The notes under the pieces: model-generated
Told to the model about the DNA's origin: nothing
Databases searched by the model: none
Seen by the model: only the letters and a program-made list of their open reading frames with translations
NCBI GenBank assembly: GCA_963682055.1
Contig: OY821745.1
Coordinates: 4,657,501-4,721,500 of the forward strand
DNA length: 64,000 nucleotides
DNA from: Primula veris
Taxonomy: Eukaryota > Streptophyta > Magnoliopsida > Ericales > Primulaceae
Direction of reading: 5' to 3'
Position numbers and translations under genes: made by a program
Part shown: piece by piece, positions 1 through 10,298 of the stretch
Layout: every line of letters starts with the position of its first letter
How positions within the stretch are numbered: the stretch's first letter is position 1

Positions 1-795
1 ATATGTATGTGGTTACTCTTAACTGTATGTTCAAAAACAAGTCAAGTGCTTCTTCAGGGACCGTGTTAAGCAAAACTAACAAGTGATATGACAATATATC
101 TTACAGTCTAACACATATTAAAGAATGAGACACCGGTATCATGCAAGTTTCATAAGAACCAGCACCAAGTGACCAATACTTCAATACAAAGTATCATTGC
201 TTCATAATAGATTATCGGGGACCAATCAAATGCTTCTCCAGGGATAATATGGGCAAAACTGATACTCGAGGTGACCATTTGCCCCATAGGTTGTAAATTT
301 TAACAAAATGGATACCCTTATCCGAGCCTTAATTATAGCGTCAAGGTCTCCCTAAACACACATACACATACACCACAAGTGTAATATACTGTTCCTGAAG
401 AAAGATATTACTAGCATTTTATCCCCCTTTAGATGATGAAAACCCAACGCTCTGTAAGGACATACATCCTCTTAACAAACTTTATTAAACAAACCCTGAT
501 GATGGATAATACTAATGTACTTTTTTGCCTAGCTCTAACTACTAACCAAATATAAATCAAATGCAAGCAGAATTGCTCATTGTGGAAGAAGAAAAAGTGA
601 TCCAAAAAGATCAACAGATTTGACCTCTAATTTCAACATAAGCTCTTAACAAGGCAAAAAGAGAGGAAACTCAGTATGTTTGTTTCGGTCTAAATTATTT
701 ATAGAGAACATTGTTAAGTTGTTTTTTTATATTCATGACTTCTTTGGTGTTGAAGCAACCTGTTACATTGGGAACTCCACAAACTAAACTGATTG
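1..795. other. No gene recognised; probable intron or flank of the SDH7-like gene
   Basis: AT-rich sequence with no convincing exon on either strand. It lies downstream of the SDH7-like exons (minus strand) and could be part of a long intron if the missing 3' exons lie beyond the left edge. The only open stretch, about 60 codons near 429-614 on the minus strand, resembles no family I know and has non-coding-like composition. Confidence 0.4.
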
Positions 796-918
796 TTACA
801 TTGATTCATCGAGCTTGATAGTTTTCAAATCCTTGTATACTAAAAAAGAGATTAACATCAAGATAACTAAGATAAGAGTTAGGAGAAGGGAGTGCTTCAC
901 TTTGGGAGCTACTTCCAT
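796..918 (-). CDS. Possible 40-aa single-pass membrane micropeptide
   Basis: Not recognised as a known family. The minus strand from 918 to 796 reads as an ATG-started, TAA-terminated ORF of 40 residues. It has a short basic N-terminus (MEVAPKVKHS), one strongly hydrophobic stretch of about 17 residues rich in Leu/Ile/Val (about residues 11-27), and a charged tail (YKDLKTIKLDESM). An in-frame stop lies 18 nt upstream of the ATG, so it cannot be a simple read-through of a longer exon in that frame. It sits on the same strand as, and downstream of, the SDH7-like exons, probably inside that gene's intron or 3' region. The membrane-peptide layout is orderly, but a 40-codon ORF in AT-rich DNA can arise by chance. 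Confidence 0.25.
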   Translation of the reverse strand: MEVAPKVKHSLLLTLILVILMLISFLVYKDLKTIKLDESM

Positions 919-1734
919 TGAATTTTCTCCTGATTACAATCTCTTTGGTTTTGCAAAATATTGAAGTGAACATGTATTTTCTTTTTACGTTTAATTAAAT
1001 TACCAATATCACCTGAAAAAAACTATCATTTCAAAAAGCTAAAAAATTGGAAGGTATCATAAAAATTATTTTACTAGTTTGAAAAAAGGGCAAACTAACG
1101 AACATTCCAAAGTAAAATAGTCGATGGACAAATTGGAACAGAGGGAGTGTTAACAAAAATCAAACTTATTTAATGAGTGCCTAACATTATATACAAAGTA
1201 CTTCTTGCTTAATCTTCCAGATATTGTGGGGATGTTGGTTTTCTGTGTTTTCACTTTTCCTCAAAATAATTAGATTATCCAACTAAATAAATTTCTGTAA
1301 AATTTCAATTTCACCAAAAAATTTTACTTTCTACAGTTCATTCGTAAACAAACAGAAATAAATCCCAACATTATAAAGCAGTTCTAACTTCTAATAGTAT
1401 AAGAATATTAACAGTTTGGTAACCAAGCTATAAGATAGTGACACTGATTTTTTTTTTCCGGAATTCGATATCATGCTAAAACCTTAAGCTTAAGATAAGT
1501 TATAGGAATTAGGAAGAACAATTCTAGCTAAACTTGATTATATCAATTTATCTTGTTAATTGATGCATCATCAAAAAGCCAAAAAAAAAACCTTATTCTT
1601 TACAAAAAATTAAAATTTCCTATTGTTTTAATACATAAATAAAATCTCAGCCCCTCCCAGACACATTCAACCTGCCCATTTCTAACTCCCAACAGTAAAT
1701 AACTCAAAAAAAAAAGAAACACAAAACAAATTAT

Positions 1735-1865
1735 CTAGTTCAAACATTAAATTATATGATTAAGGTTTGAAAATTTTCATTTCGACAATTTTGATACATG
1801 TTATAAGCCGGTCAAAATTGCACGTAATTATTTCATAGAGGATAATTAACTGGGAACGGAGGGAG
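1735..1865. mobile_element. Truncated Stowaway-like MITE
   Basis: The right end reads GGGAACGGAGGGAG followed by TA, the typical Stowaway terminus and target dinucleotide. The inner part (CCGGTCAAAATTGCACGTAA) matches the right arm of the complete Stowaway copy at 57434-57668. The left terminal inverted repeat is not recognisable, so this is a truncated or diverged copy. It lies just inside the intron following exon 2 of the SDH7-like gene. Confidence 0.55.
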
Positions 1866-1890
1866 TAATAACAAAACAAAAAAGTCTCAC

Positions 1891-2138
1891 CGCCTTCTCA
1901 CGAGCCCCGGGTTCGACATGAAACGCTCTCCGAGTCGAAAACATAGACTCCTCCGCCTTCTGCAACCCACAAATCATTTAATCAGTTAAATTAAATCCAT
2001 AAACACATACATACATACATGCATATATATATATATATAGATATATAGATAGATAAGATCGAGGGATTTATATATGTATACCTGAGGATAAGATCGTAAT
2101 TGAGAGATGCTTTTAGCTTGGTTGAGTAAAAACGCCAT
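1891..2138 (-). CDS. SDH7-like small mitochondrial protein, exons 1-2 (3' part missing)
   Basis: Two minus-strand exons are visible. Exon 1 (2082-2138, 19 codons) starts at an ATG in a CT-rich leader and reads MAFLLNQAKSISQLRSYPQ. It ends CAG|GTATAC. Exon 2 (1891-1959, 23 codons) follows a GTTGCAG acceptor, includes the segment FSTRRAFHVEPGAREKA, and ends at GCG|GTGAGA; both joins are phase 0. As I recall the family, an MAFLLN start followed by FHVEPGAREKA matches SDH7, a plant-specific subunit associated with mitochondrial succinate dehydrogenase (complex II). The Arg/Ser-rich N-terminus fits a mitochondrial presequence. The expected remainder (a basic segment plus one membrane helix) was not found in 1-1890, so it must lie beyond the left edge or the assignment is wrong. 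The exons themselves are well supported by splice sites; the name is less certain. Confidence 0.6.
2000..2056. repeat. ATAC/AT/AGAT microsatellite
   Basis: A compound simple repeat: CATA units run into an (AT)n tract and then GATA units. It lies in the short intron between exons 1 and 2 of the SDH7-like gene. Confidence 0.8.
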
Positions 2139-2330
2139 TTCTAGAGAGAGAGTGGGTTTGGCAATTGGGGAAAGTGACTATGATTCTGATTTCGGGGGTT
2201 AATTAGTAAATACTATAAAACTATTTTTACAGTTTGACCCCTGATTGTTGAGGAATATTGCTATTGAATGTGGCAGGATTTGGTCTACTACTGGTTGTTC
2301 TAAATTTTTAGTATCGGCCCCCAACTATGT

Positions 2331-2935
2331 AGCATCGATACGCGTACGTGTGTCCGACACAAAACGGACACGGTAAAACGGTAAAATTTTGAAATTTAGG
2401 ACACGACCCGGTTAGAACACAACAATTAAAATACGTGTAGATGTCTCTTACGAAAATACGTGCATTTTTAACCATCAAATTTTTCATATCAATATTTCCG
2501 AAATGAAAAAATTGAAAATTACATCATATGGTTCTAACCATGAACTATGTGATTAACTTTTAAAAGTATTTTTTTCGGCAATTTAGATATGAAAAAATTG
2601 TCGGTCAGAGTTGCACATATTTTCGTAAGGAACATTTGTTTAGGGATGGAAGGAGTATATATATATATTTATTTATTTTTATAGGTCTATATATACTTAT
2701 TTTACCAAAACAAGAAGAAGAAAAAATCAAAGCAACCAAAAAATCTTAGTAATAATTACTAATTTTAATAAAATGATTGTTAATTTTAAGATAAAATCGT
2801 TAAAGTGTCTAAGGGGTGTCCGCGCGGTAAACAGTCAATCATTCAACGACACTGGAAATGAAGTATCTGACATGAAAAATGGAGTGTCGGGCGGGATGTG
2901 TCCGACGCTTTAGGTTTTTTAGTGTTCATGCATCG
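2331..2935. repeat. Dispersed repeat with GTGTCCGACAC motifs, containing a nested Stowaway copy
   Basis: The left part has GTGTCCGACAC and AACGGACACGGTAAAACGG followed by a TTTAGGACACGAC motif; the right part ends near ATGTGTCCGACGC. A second copy of the same family is at about 57815-58210 (AACGGCAAAATTCTAAAATT, TTTAGGACATGAC, CCGTGTCCGATACGCGTG). The ends here carry related ATCGAT/GCATCGA motifs, but no clean terminal inverted repeat was established. It lies upstream of the SDH7-like gene and contains a Stowaway-type MITE at about 2430-2655. Confidence 0.5.
2430..2655. mobile_element. Stowaway-like MITE
   Basis: The right end reads GGGATGGAAGGAG then TA; internal arms read CTTACGAAAATACGTGCA on the left and its rough inverse, TTGCACATATTTTCGTAAG, on the right. 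This is the foldback layout of Stowaway MITEs with one decayed terminus. It appears to have inserted into the surrounding GTGTCCGACAC repeat. Confidence 0.5.
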
Positions 2936-4126
2936 AATAAATGGCATAGAGTGGGTTTATTATGTTATTTGGAGAAAACATAAGAACGAAAGGTGAAACG
3001 TTGAATCTAAAATAAATACATTTTCAATAATATGTCAAGAAATTATTAAATTTGTGAAGAATATATTTTTAGACAAAGGAAAGAAATTGTAAAATTTCGG
3101 AACTCTGAACAAAAATATACTAGGTGCAGATACTCGAGTACAAATATCCAAGTTACAGACTCTAACTAGTTATCGGTCCGTCAATTTATCTATTTAGTAT
3201 GTTCTTTTGATATTTAGCTATTTCTTGGATCATAGGGCTTGTTTATTATTCGTATTAGTGGTCCTTATGCGGCATATTTATATTGAAAGTACGATTCTCA
3301 TCGTCTTTTACCTTATGAACCGATTAATATTGAGTTGAGGTTGAAACTTTCATTTCTATTTTTTCTTAGTTTCTTTTCATTTTCTCGTCTATATTCACGA
3401 AACCGTCAGTTTCATCACATTGCTAAGTTTTTTAGTTGATGCCTTTAACATTGTTCTTTCATCACTTTTGCTCAGGTGTGTTGATTAAATGTGAAGAAGC
3501 TTCAACTAATATCAACACAATCGAAATGCTATTAATCTAATAGTTCCTCCAAGCATTAAGACTCGCTTCTAAAAGCTCATGAACTAGTAAACTCCACATT
3601 CGGAACTTAATTTGAAAGCCATATTTCGTTATGTAAGTTTTCGTGAACAAATAATTGCTGGTTTTTTCTTTTGTCAAACGTTATGAAGAAATCAGCAGAT
3701 TCTAGTTTATTTCCAAGGAGCTACAAATTAGTGTCTGACATTAGATTACGTGATTAAATTTCCATCTTTTGCTGATTCACAAATCATTCAGCTTTTGTGT
3801 CTAGAGTTGTCACATTCTCAATTTGGGTTTAAGTTTGCTATCTAGCATTATTGGTAAATTGATGGCCATCTTCGGAATAAGCACAATATTATCTAATCGA
3901 AGTCATACAAAAGAAATAGTCCTTTATCAATCCACACCAGAAAACATGTTCAGCTCATACTGAATTTCTCAAAAACAACAAAAAACCTTACAATCATTTG
4001 AAATATGGATAATACCCGAATAAGAAATGAAAACAAAGTGAGCTTTCCCTCTTATTATAAAACTTTAGTTTCATAAACACATTAGAAAAATAAAGATATA
4101 TACATACATCATTATGAAAACACTTT
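2936..4126. other. Spacer between EDS1 3' end and SDH7-like upstream region
   Basis: AT-rich sequence with no exon-like ORF and no recognised repeat. The part next to 4126 is the 3' flank of EDS1 (minus strand); no distinct polyadenylation signal could be chosen. Confidence 0.5.
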
Positions 4127-7100
4127 TTACTTGTTCATCAAATCCCCAAGGCAAGATTCATTTCTGTGTTGTAGAGGAAGTGTTTTCCACCACTTGGAAA
4201 ACGTCGAATCACCTAAAAACAAATCACCTTCAATCAATTCCCCTCGAAACCAGTCCAATAAATCTTTTTCTAATACCAAGATCGACTCCTTCATTACTTC
4301 ATATAATTTTCCGCTATTTTTCAACTCCTCAATCCGAGCCCAAGAACATGATTCCGAGAAAAATCCTTGCTTCATCTTTTCCTCATGTTCAAGCCATCTT
4401 TGTGTGTATCTATAACGTTTTGGCCTAGCCTTGATGATATACGGCCCTGTATCTTCGTTTTTCAAGTGTCTATAATAGTTGGCTATATCTAGAGGCTCAA
4501 TCAATCTTCTAAACTTGGTCCCTAACTTTATCCACTCTCCATCGCATTCAAATTTATCTGGTAATTCATTTTTTTTCAACATTTCGATGATCTCGTCCCA
4601 AGTTCCAGCAAGTTCCAGCCGCTTGATGTTAGCTTGGAAATCGTATTCGTTGTTTTGAATTTTGAAGGAGTCGTAGTAACCAATCTTGCTTTTTTCACAA
4701 CGAGTTTGGTAATCTTCTAGCTTTGCAAGTCTTTCTTTGATTTCATCTATGTTGGAGTTTATTTTGTCTAAGTTTTTTTGTTTTTGGTTCTGTAGTTCTG
4801 CAGCAGCTCGTAGACATAATCGTGCTCTTGTACTCTGAAAATTTACGAGGCCTTGAATATATCAGTGTCTATAGAGGGAAAACTGGCATATAAGACTTGT
4901 TTGGTTGCACCCTTGAGCAAATCCGTTAACTTTTTATATTTAGACTGGGTTCATCTAGTTATTGCTTCCTAGTTTTTACTTTTTACGAGTCCAAAAAGTA
5001 GATTTTTTTTTTTAAATCTTATTAAGGGGATCAAATGATTTCACCCATACCCTCTTAGTAAGATTTGAACATTTTACCTCCTAGTTAAAGAGTACGAGTT
5101 CTAGCCCACTAGGCTAGTCCTAGTGGGTTCAAAAGGTAGAAAGCTTACCATTTAAGCTGATTAACAAAGTGGAGTCTACATTTTAAGCCAAAAGAACAAA
5201 AATAATGAGTTTAAAAGAGCAACCAAATGCCTTGGGTTCATTTAGTTATGTTTTTGACCAAAAAAAAAAAACCTGTTTATAAGCCAGATATATGCAGGAA
5301 AAGTGTCCAAGGGACAGGATAGACAGAAAATACTACAAAAATTAACTGATCATACTAACAATTTAGGAATGTGAAACAAAATGGGATTTACAGTTTCAAA
5401 TATATCCTTATATTATTTCATACAAAATGATTTTCAGCGATTTTAGTATGCAAAAAATAAACTCACCAGACCAAGATCAACTAACGCCAAGTTAACTTCC
5501 GCCATCTCACCCTCACCGCCACCATCAGAAGACAAAGGAAGGTTCTCAAGATGATCATCGAGGTAAACCACATTTTGCATTTCTAATAACTTTACCATTT
5601 CATTTTCATACCCAAGATGTTCCTTTACACTCCTATTAGCAATATCCACTAATTCCGCCTCATTGCTTAACTGACAACTATAAAATAAAATTTGCAACAC
5701 AGCATCGGGGTTTTTCACTACAACCAGCTTTCCATCGCCAATACAGAATACATACATACCGAAAGGTCTATACGGGCTAAGCTCTACAAAGTTAGCAAAA
5801 GAGCTAAATAACGGGCTAGTTGACCCCATCAAATCACAAGCAGCATAGCTTGCTACTTTTGATGTGTTTATCATCACGTTTTTGAAAAGATTTATATTCG
5901 AAGCATTTTCGATAAATGCCTTTTTGGGGTTCAAAGAAGGGAAAGCCTTTTGCAGTTCACCCTCTATTGAGGATAGAGGAGAGAGCATTAAACGTGGAAC
6001 AATGTCGTAACGGGTGGTAAATTGAAGAAATAAATTATCCCAATTTTCGCGTTTAAGAGCGTGTGGAAAGATTTTGTCACCTATTAGTGGGGAACCGAAA
6101 GTGATACACTGAGGTAACATATTACGAGCTTCTTTTGGTGTTATATATTGTTCTAAGAACCATAAGGTTGCCAAAATGGCTATCGGACCGCCTGAGGAAT
6201 GTCCTGTAAATATTAGCTGCTTTTTATCTGCTACTGCTTTGTTAACCTGGACAAAATTACAGCACAATTTTCTCGGAATTAATATATCAAGAAAGGATTC
6301 AAATATAAGTTTCTGATTCCTAAGTTTAACAATCTTAACAAAACTTTCTATGCATAGTGGTACAGTTTTCCCCTCAATTTTAGTTTCATGATAGCGCAAG
6401 TTTATTCTTAATTTGCTAAGGTTTTTCTGCCGTTGCTATCAAAGCTTCTGAAGTTTGTTCAACTTTTAAGCTTGTTTTTTGTAGTTTTTGTGAATTTACT
6501 TGTTTTAAACGAAGGTTTCTTGCTGTTCTGGCCTCAATAATGAGAAACTTTTGGCTAAAAAGTTCCAAGTTTTTTTCTCATTATGTAAAAAACCAGTTCT
6601 TATTTCTTCTTAAAGCTGCAATCAAACAAGCAAAATATGTGACAAAGATTTATCTGCATGATTATTCTAAAATTCTGGTATCTATTTATTGTTTATCATT
6701 TGCTTTCATGGTTTTGCAAAAGTCACTCAATTTATTTTCTCTAATCGACAATAGTGATTCTATCTTCTTTTCTCAGTTTGTAGAAAGATAGCTTGACTTA
6801 GCCTCCTGCTTTGTCATTAAGTATAATTTATTATATAATTGACAGTACGGACCATGGGCGGTGCCAGAATTTCGGTTGAGATGGGGAACAATATAATGTA
6901 TATATATATATATTTTTTTTTAATTTTTTTTTAGATATGATAAGCGTTTTGTAAATGATATTCCCAATTCTCCAATATTCTACCCTGATTGGTTAAATTG
7001 AACGATGACAATAAATAAATTAATTGCATTTTAATAAATTCAGATCATATAGTTTATTTATATTTAGTACAATTATATAGATGTACATATAATACACAGA

Positions 7101-7751
7101 TAATAGTATCAATGTAATATTTTTACAAAAAGTCAAAATATGATAATTTTTCCTGTGCATATTCGAACTAACAAACAAGCATCACATCAATTATTCTGGT
7201 TTTAACATTGAACCATTATGTTACATTAGACTTTGATTAACAAATACATATAAAATAATAGTTTTTCAAATTCCAGCGGGGACTACGGCCGTCACTGGGC
7301 GTACATTGGCTCCGCCCCTGAGTACGGTCCATGTTAATTTGATCTTATACAGCTCAATAAGAAGCATATAGCCAATATTATAAAAGATCAAGGAAGACAC
7401 ATATAAACTAAGTACCTCATTGACAAATGCTGATGTATTCACAACAGCCTTGAACCTCCAGAAAAACGCGCAATTCACCAACGCCGCCTCATCATTTCCG
7501 ATACTCCTAAGAGAAGGAAATAAATTCAGGTCTATTTTTCCATCACCGAAGGGCTTGCTGCCACTATACCAGTCATCCACAACCCATGATCCAGGAAAAG
7601 CAAAAACAGCTTCGGAAAATCCGCGGCTTTTTTCAACAAGAAAAAGCTTATTTGACGAACAAGACTTGTGAGCCTTGTGTGATAGGGAAGATGCTTTCTT
7701 GACAATATCATCTCTCACCCCTATGCTCTCTACAAGTCTTGCTCTCACCAT
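4127..7751 (-). CDS. EDS1: EDS1 lipase-like immune regulator, three exons, complete
   Basis: Exons: 7416-7751, 5467-6246 and 4127-4834 (minus strand), all joined in phase 0 with GT-AG borders (GAG|GTACTT...CAG|GTTAAC; CTG|GTGAGT...CAG|AGTACA), giving 607 aa; Arabidopsis EDS1 is about 623. The first part is a class-3-lipase-like alpha/beta-hydrolase domain. KIDLNLFPSLRSIGNDEAA and the nucleophile elbow TGHSSGG are EDS1 hallmarks. Ser129, Asp193 (RYDIVPR) and His322 (KEHLGYE) fill the Ser-Asp-His triad positions. Exon 3 encodes the helical EP domain, ending LPLQHRNESC. Family knowledge: EDS1 pairs with PAD4 or SAG101 downstream of TIR-type NLR receptors and works without lipase catalysis; its EP cavity binds nucleotide-derived signals. 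The frame is unbroken. Intron 1 carries a hAT-like MITE and intron 2 a SINE. PAD4 and SAG101 share the fold, but the N-terminus and the HSSGG elbow favour EDS1. Confidence 0.93.
5003..5127 (-). mobile_element. tRNA-derived SINE in EDS1 intron 2
   Basis: Read on the minus strand, the segment starts near GACTAGCCTAGTGGGCTAG, containing an A-box-like TAGCCTAGTGG. About 40 nt later comes a degenerate B box, TGTTCAAATCT. It ends in an A-rich tail (AAGATTTAAAAAAAAAAA). Imperfect 13-bp direct repeats flank it: TCCAAAAAGTAGA at 4990-5002 and TTCAAAAGGTAGA at 5128-5140. Pol III boxes, an A tail and a target duplication together indicate a SINE inserted in the same orientation as EDS1. Confidence 0.7.
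6852..7320. mobile_element. Non-autonomous hAT-like element in EDS1 intron 1
   Basis: Both ends carry the inverted motif CA(T/G)GGGCGG(T/A)GCCA, a common hAT-type terminus. Flanking 8-bp direct repeats are AGTACGGA (6844-6851) and AGTACGGT (7321-7328), the target-site length expected for hAT. The 469-bp interior is AT-rich and encodes nothing recognisable. Confidence 0.65.
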
Positions 7752-7821
7752 TTCTGGTTTTTTAACAAGTTGGAGTAGCTTTTTCTTTGTTTTCCAGTGT
7801 TTTTGTAGTGAGTTTTGTTTG

Positions 7822-7834
7822 TATAGTGGTAATT
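7822..7834 (-). promoter_or_regulatory. Possible TATA element of EDS1
   Basis: Minus strand CCACTATACAAAC lies about 75 nt upstream of the EDS1 ATG (7751), a plausible TATA position for a short leader. The region is AT-rich, so this is only a candidate. Confidence 0.3.
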
Positions 7835-9777
7835 TTTAAATGTATAGTTTTGTCATTTGCCGGCTATCAAGTTGGACTCTGATTAATTTGTTTTAAATAG
7901 GTTAGAAAGGAAGACTTGTTTTGGAACTCATAATTGTCATCTGAAATGGTTCTCTAAGTTTTAAACAGTGACAAATTTAGTTCTTATTGTTAGCAGAATG
8001 TCATCCTACATAGTGTAAATCTTACAATAGATATGTCAATCTATGTAAGGCTATTTTTAAGCAGGGTCGAAGCGTGGAATGGCTTACGGGGTACCAAAAT
8101 CTATATAAACTACAAAAATGAATTAAAAAAATTATGAGTGTCAAATCATCGTTTTAAACATATTTTAGTGAAAATACATGATCAACATTAAAAAAAAAGC
8201 ATAATTTTTGAAATTATGGATGATGTCGTCGCTCCGATGGTCTGTACCTATTTTAACACGACAACAAACTCAAGTTTACATAATTTTTCCAATCATAAAG
8301 TTTCCATGACAACATTGTACGTATATGATTATCCAAACCAGTAAGAGCTCACATTCTCAAATAGGAGGTTGTGAATCGGTTTTCTCTCTCCATAAAACAA
8401 TGACTATCATCAATTATTAATGTCTCGATTGAGAAGAGAGGAGTGAATTGGACTCAGTTAAAACAATGGGTATTATTAGTGTAACCATTAATAAACCAAG
8501 GCAAAGTCATTTTTTACTATAATACTATTTACACAAACCTAATGATTGTCTCGTGAATGAACAGTATTGAATTGTGATTGGGTTGATCATTGTTCTCTTG
8601 AGGGGACAACCAAACTGACCCAAAAAAATAAAGTTGTCCATATTTATTGGATCTGTATTGATAATATATTGGAAAAAGTAAACTTCACGTGGATTAGATA
8701 GATAAATTATTTTTGGTGTGATTTTAAAAATCAAAATTTATTTCATAATCCAAATCTTTTATCTCTTATTCTCTATCTCCTTCCGTGTTTCTTTTCTTAT
8801 TTTCACTCAAATTTTAAATTTTCACAACTTATACCATAAATTTATAAACTTTAATATTATATTGTATTCAAATTTTAAAACATTTGAACATAATATTGTT
8901 TTAGATAATTTTTTTAATATTCAATGTTTAATTTACACTAATTTATACATTTATTCCAAAATAAATTTTGTGTGGATTTTCTTTTAAAAATAATTATTGG
9001 AATGTATTGATACATGTATTATAGTAATTGTACAATTTTTTTCAAGTTTTTTAGAAATTTGTTTTGAATAAAATAAACAAGGGGACACGAAAGGGATAGA
9101 GAAATGGAGTAGAATATTTAGACTCCTTTAAAACGTATTTTGGGGTATGTTGCTATGCCAAAACAGACATATCAATTACGTTTGTCCTATAGGAAATTAA
9201 TTTTCTTAAGAAAGTTCTGGGAAAGTATCACGAAAACTGATCCTCAAAACCCTGGACAATAAGGCCATGATTAATTGAGCTTTTCCTAAGTATAGAAATG
9301 CAGATACAGGATTGGACAACTATGTTAAATGTAAACCAATTTGCTAAACAACATGTAATGATAATGGATAATTTTATTTTCGATTTAATTAAACCTATAT
9401 TGGTGTTGTAGCAAGAGCAATCTCCATATACAGATCTTAATTAAATGGTCTGGTTACAACTTACAAGTGGATTAACAGTCTATTTTTGTTTTTCAATGGA
9501 AAACTAAGTACAACAAATATCACAAAATAGTTGGGTGAGATCTAATTTCAATTTGAAAATCTTACAAACACCAGATTAGGCGAAATCGAGAGCACGGAGG
9601 ACAATCTAACCATGAATCAACATGGCCAAAGGAGCAAAGAGAATTATGAGAAGAAACATGAGTTTATGATCAATGTATATACATACATATGTAAACACCG
9701 TGAATACGATGCCAAAGAGTGAAAAAATAATCGGAGTAGCTATCACAAACTGGTAGCATGTAACACTGTAATATATA
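7835..9777. other. EDS1 upstream spacer
   Basis: No gene is recognised. The sequence is AT-rich with short scattered ORFs of non-coding composition, bounded on the right by the TGTTGG start of the old copia LTR at 9778. Confidence 0.5.
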
Positions 9778-10298
9778 TGTTGGAAAACCGTAACGATTTT
9801 GGGAGTGAATGCAATTTAATTTTGTGAGTTACAATTTTAATTGCCTCTCTGTTGATTGCTTTCATAACATGTAACTTTTAACATGTTTTTGGGTATAAAA
9901 ACATAAATGCATTATCATTTTCAAAGACAAGAAAAAGAAAAAAAAGACATACCATTCACACACATTCACATATGCATACATATAGAGAGAGTACCGCACC
10001 ACCAACAGTCCGGTCGTGGCTCGGTGTCGTTTTCGTCGAGTCACATGTGATAGATGTTGTACATTAGGAACGAAATGTCCTATTCAGCCAGAAACAGAGT
10101 GGGCAGCACAAATATCGTTTAAATGAATCTGTTTGCAGTTATCTCGTCTCAGACTTTAGTTTATTTCGGTATCATTTACATACTCTTAATTTTGAAGATT
10201 GTAATTGATATATATTTATTTGAGGAAATTATTTTTCTGTTTATTGGTTTATTTTTTTTCCGTAAAAATTATTATATTTAATTACACCATACCCAACA
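9778..10298 (+). repeat. 5' LTR of dead copia copy 1
   Basis: A 521-bp LTR, TGTTGG...CCCAACA. The U3 begins with AAAACCGTAACGATTTTGGG. The R-U5 part carries TATAGAGAGAGTACCGCACC, which is shared with the 42556 copy, whereas the U3 is not. Confidence 0.85.

Noticed and set aside
30..270. Two similar stretches near GCTTCTTCAGGGA (about 50) and GCTTCTCCAGGGA (about 230)
   Set aside because: Similarity covers only about 40 bp with several gaps; no reading frame is kept and no element boundary is visible.
4114..4428. Plus-strand ORFs over EDS1 exon 3
   Set aside because: Shadows of the EDS1 coding strand; no family resemblance.
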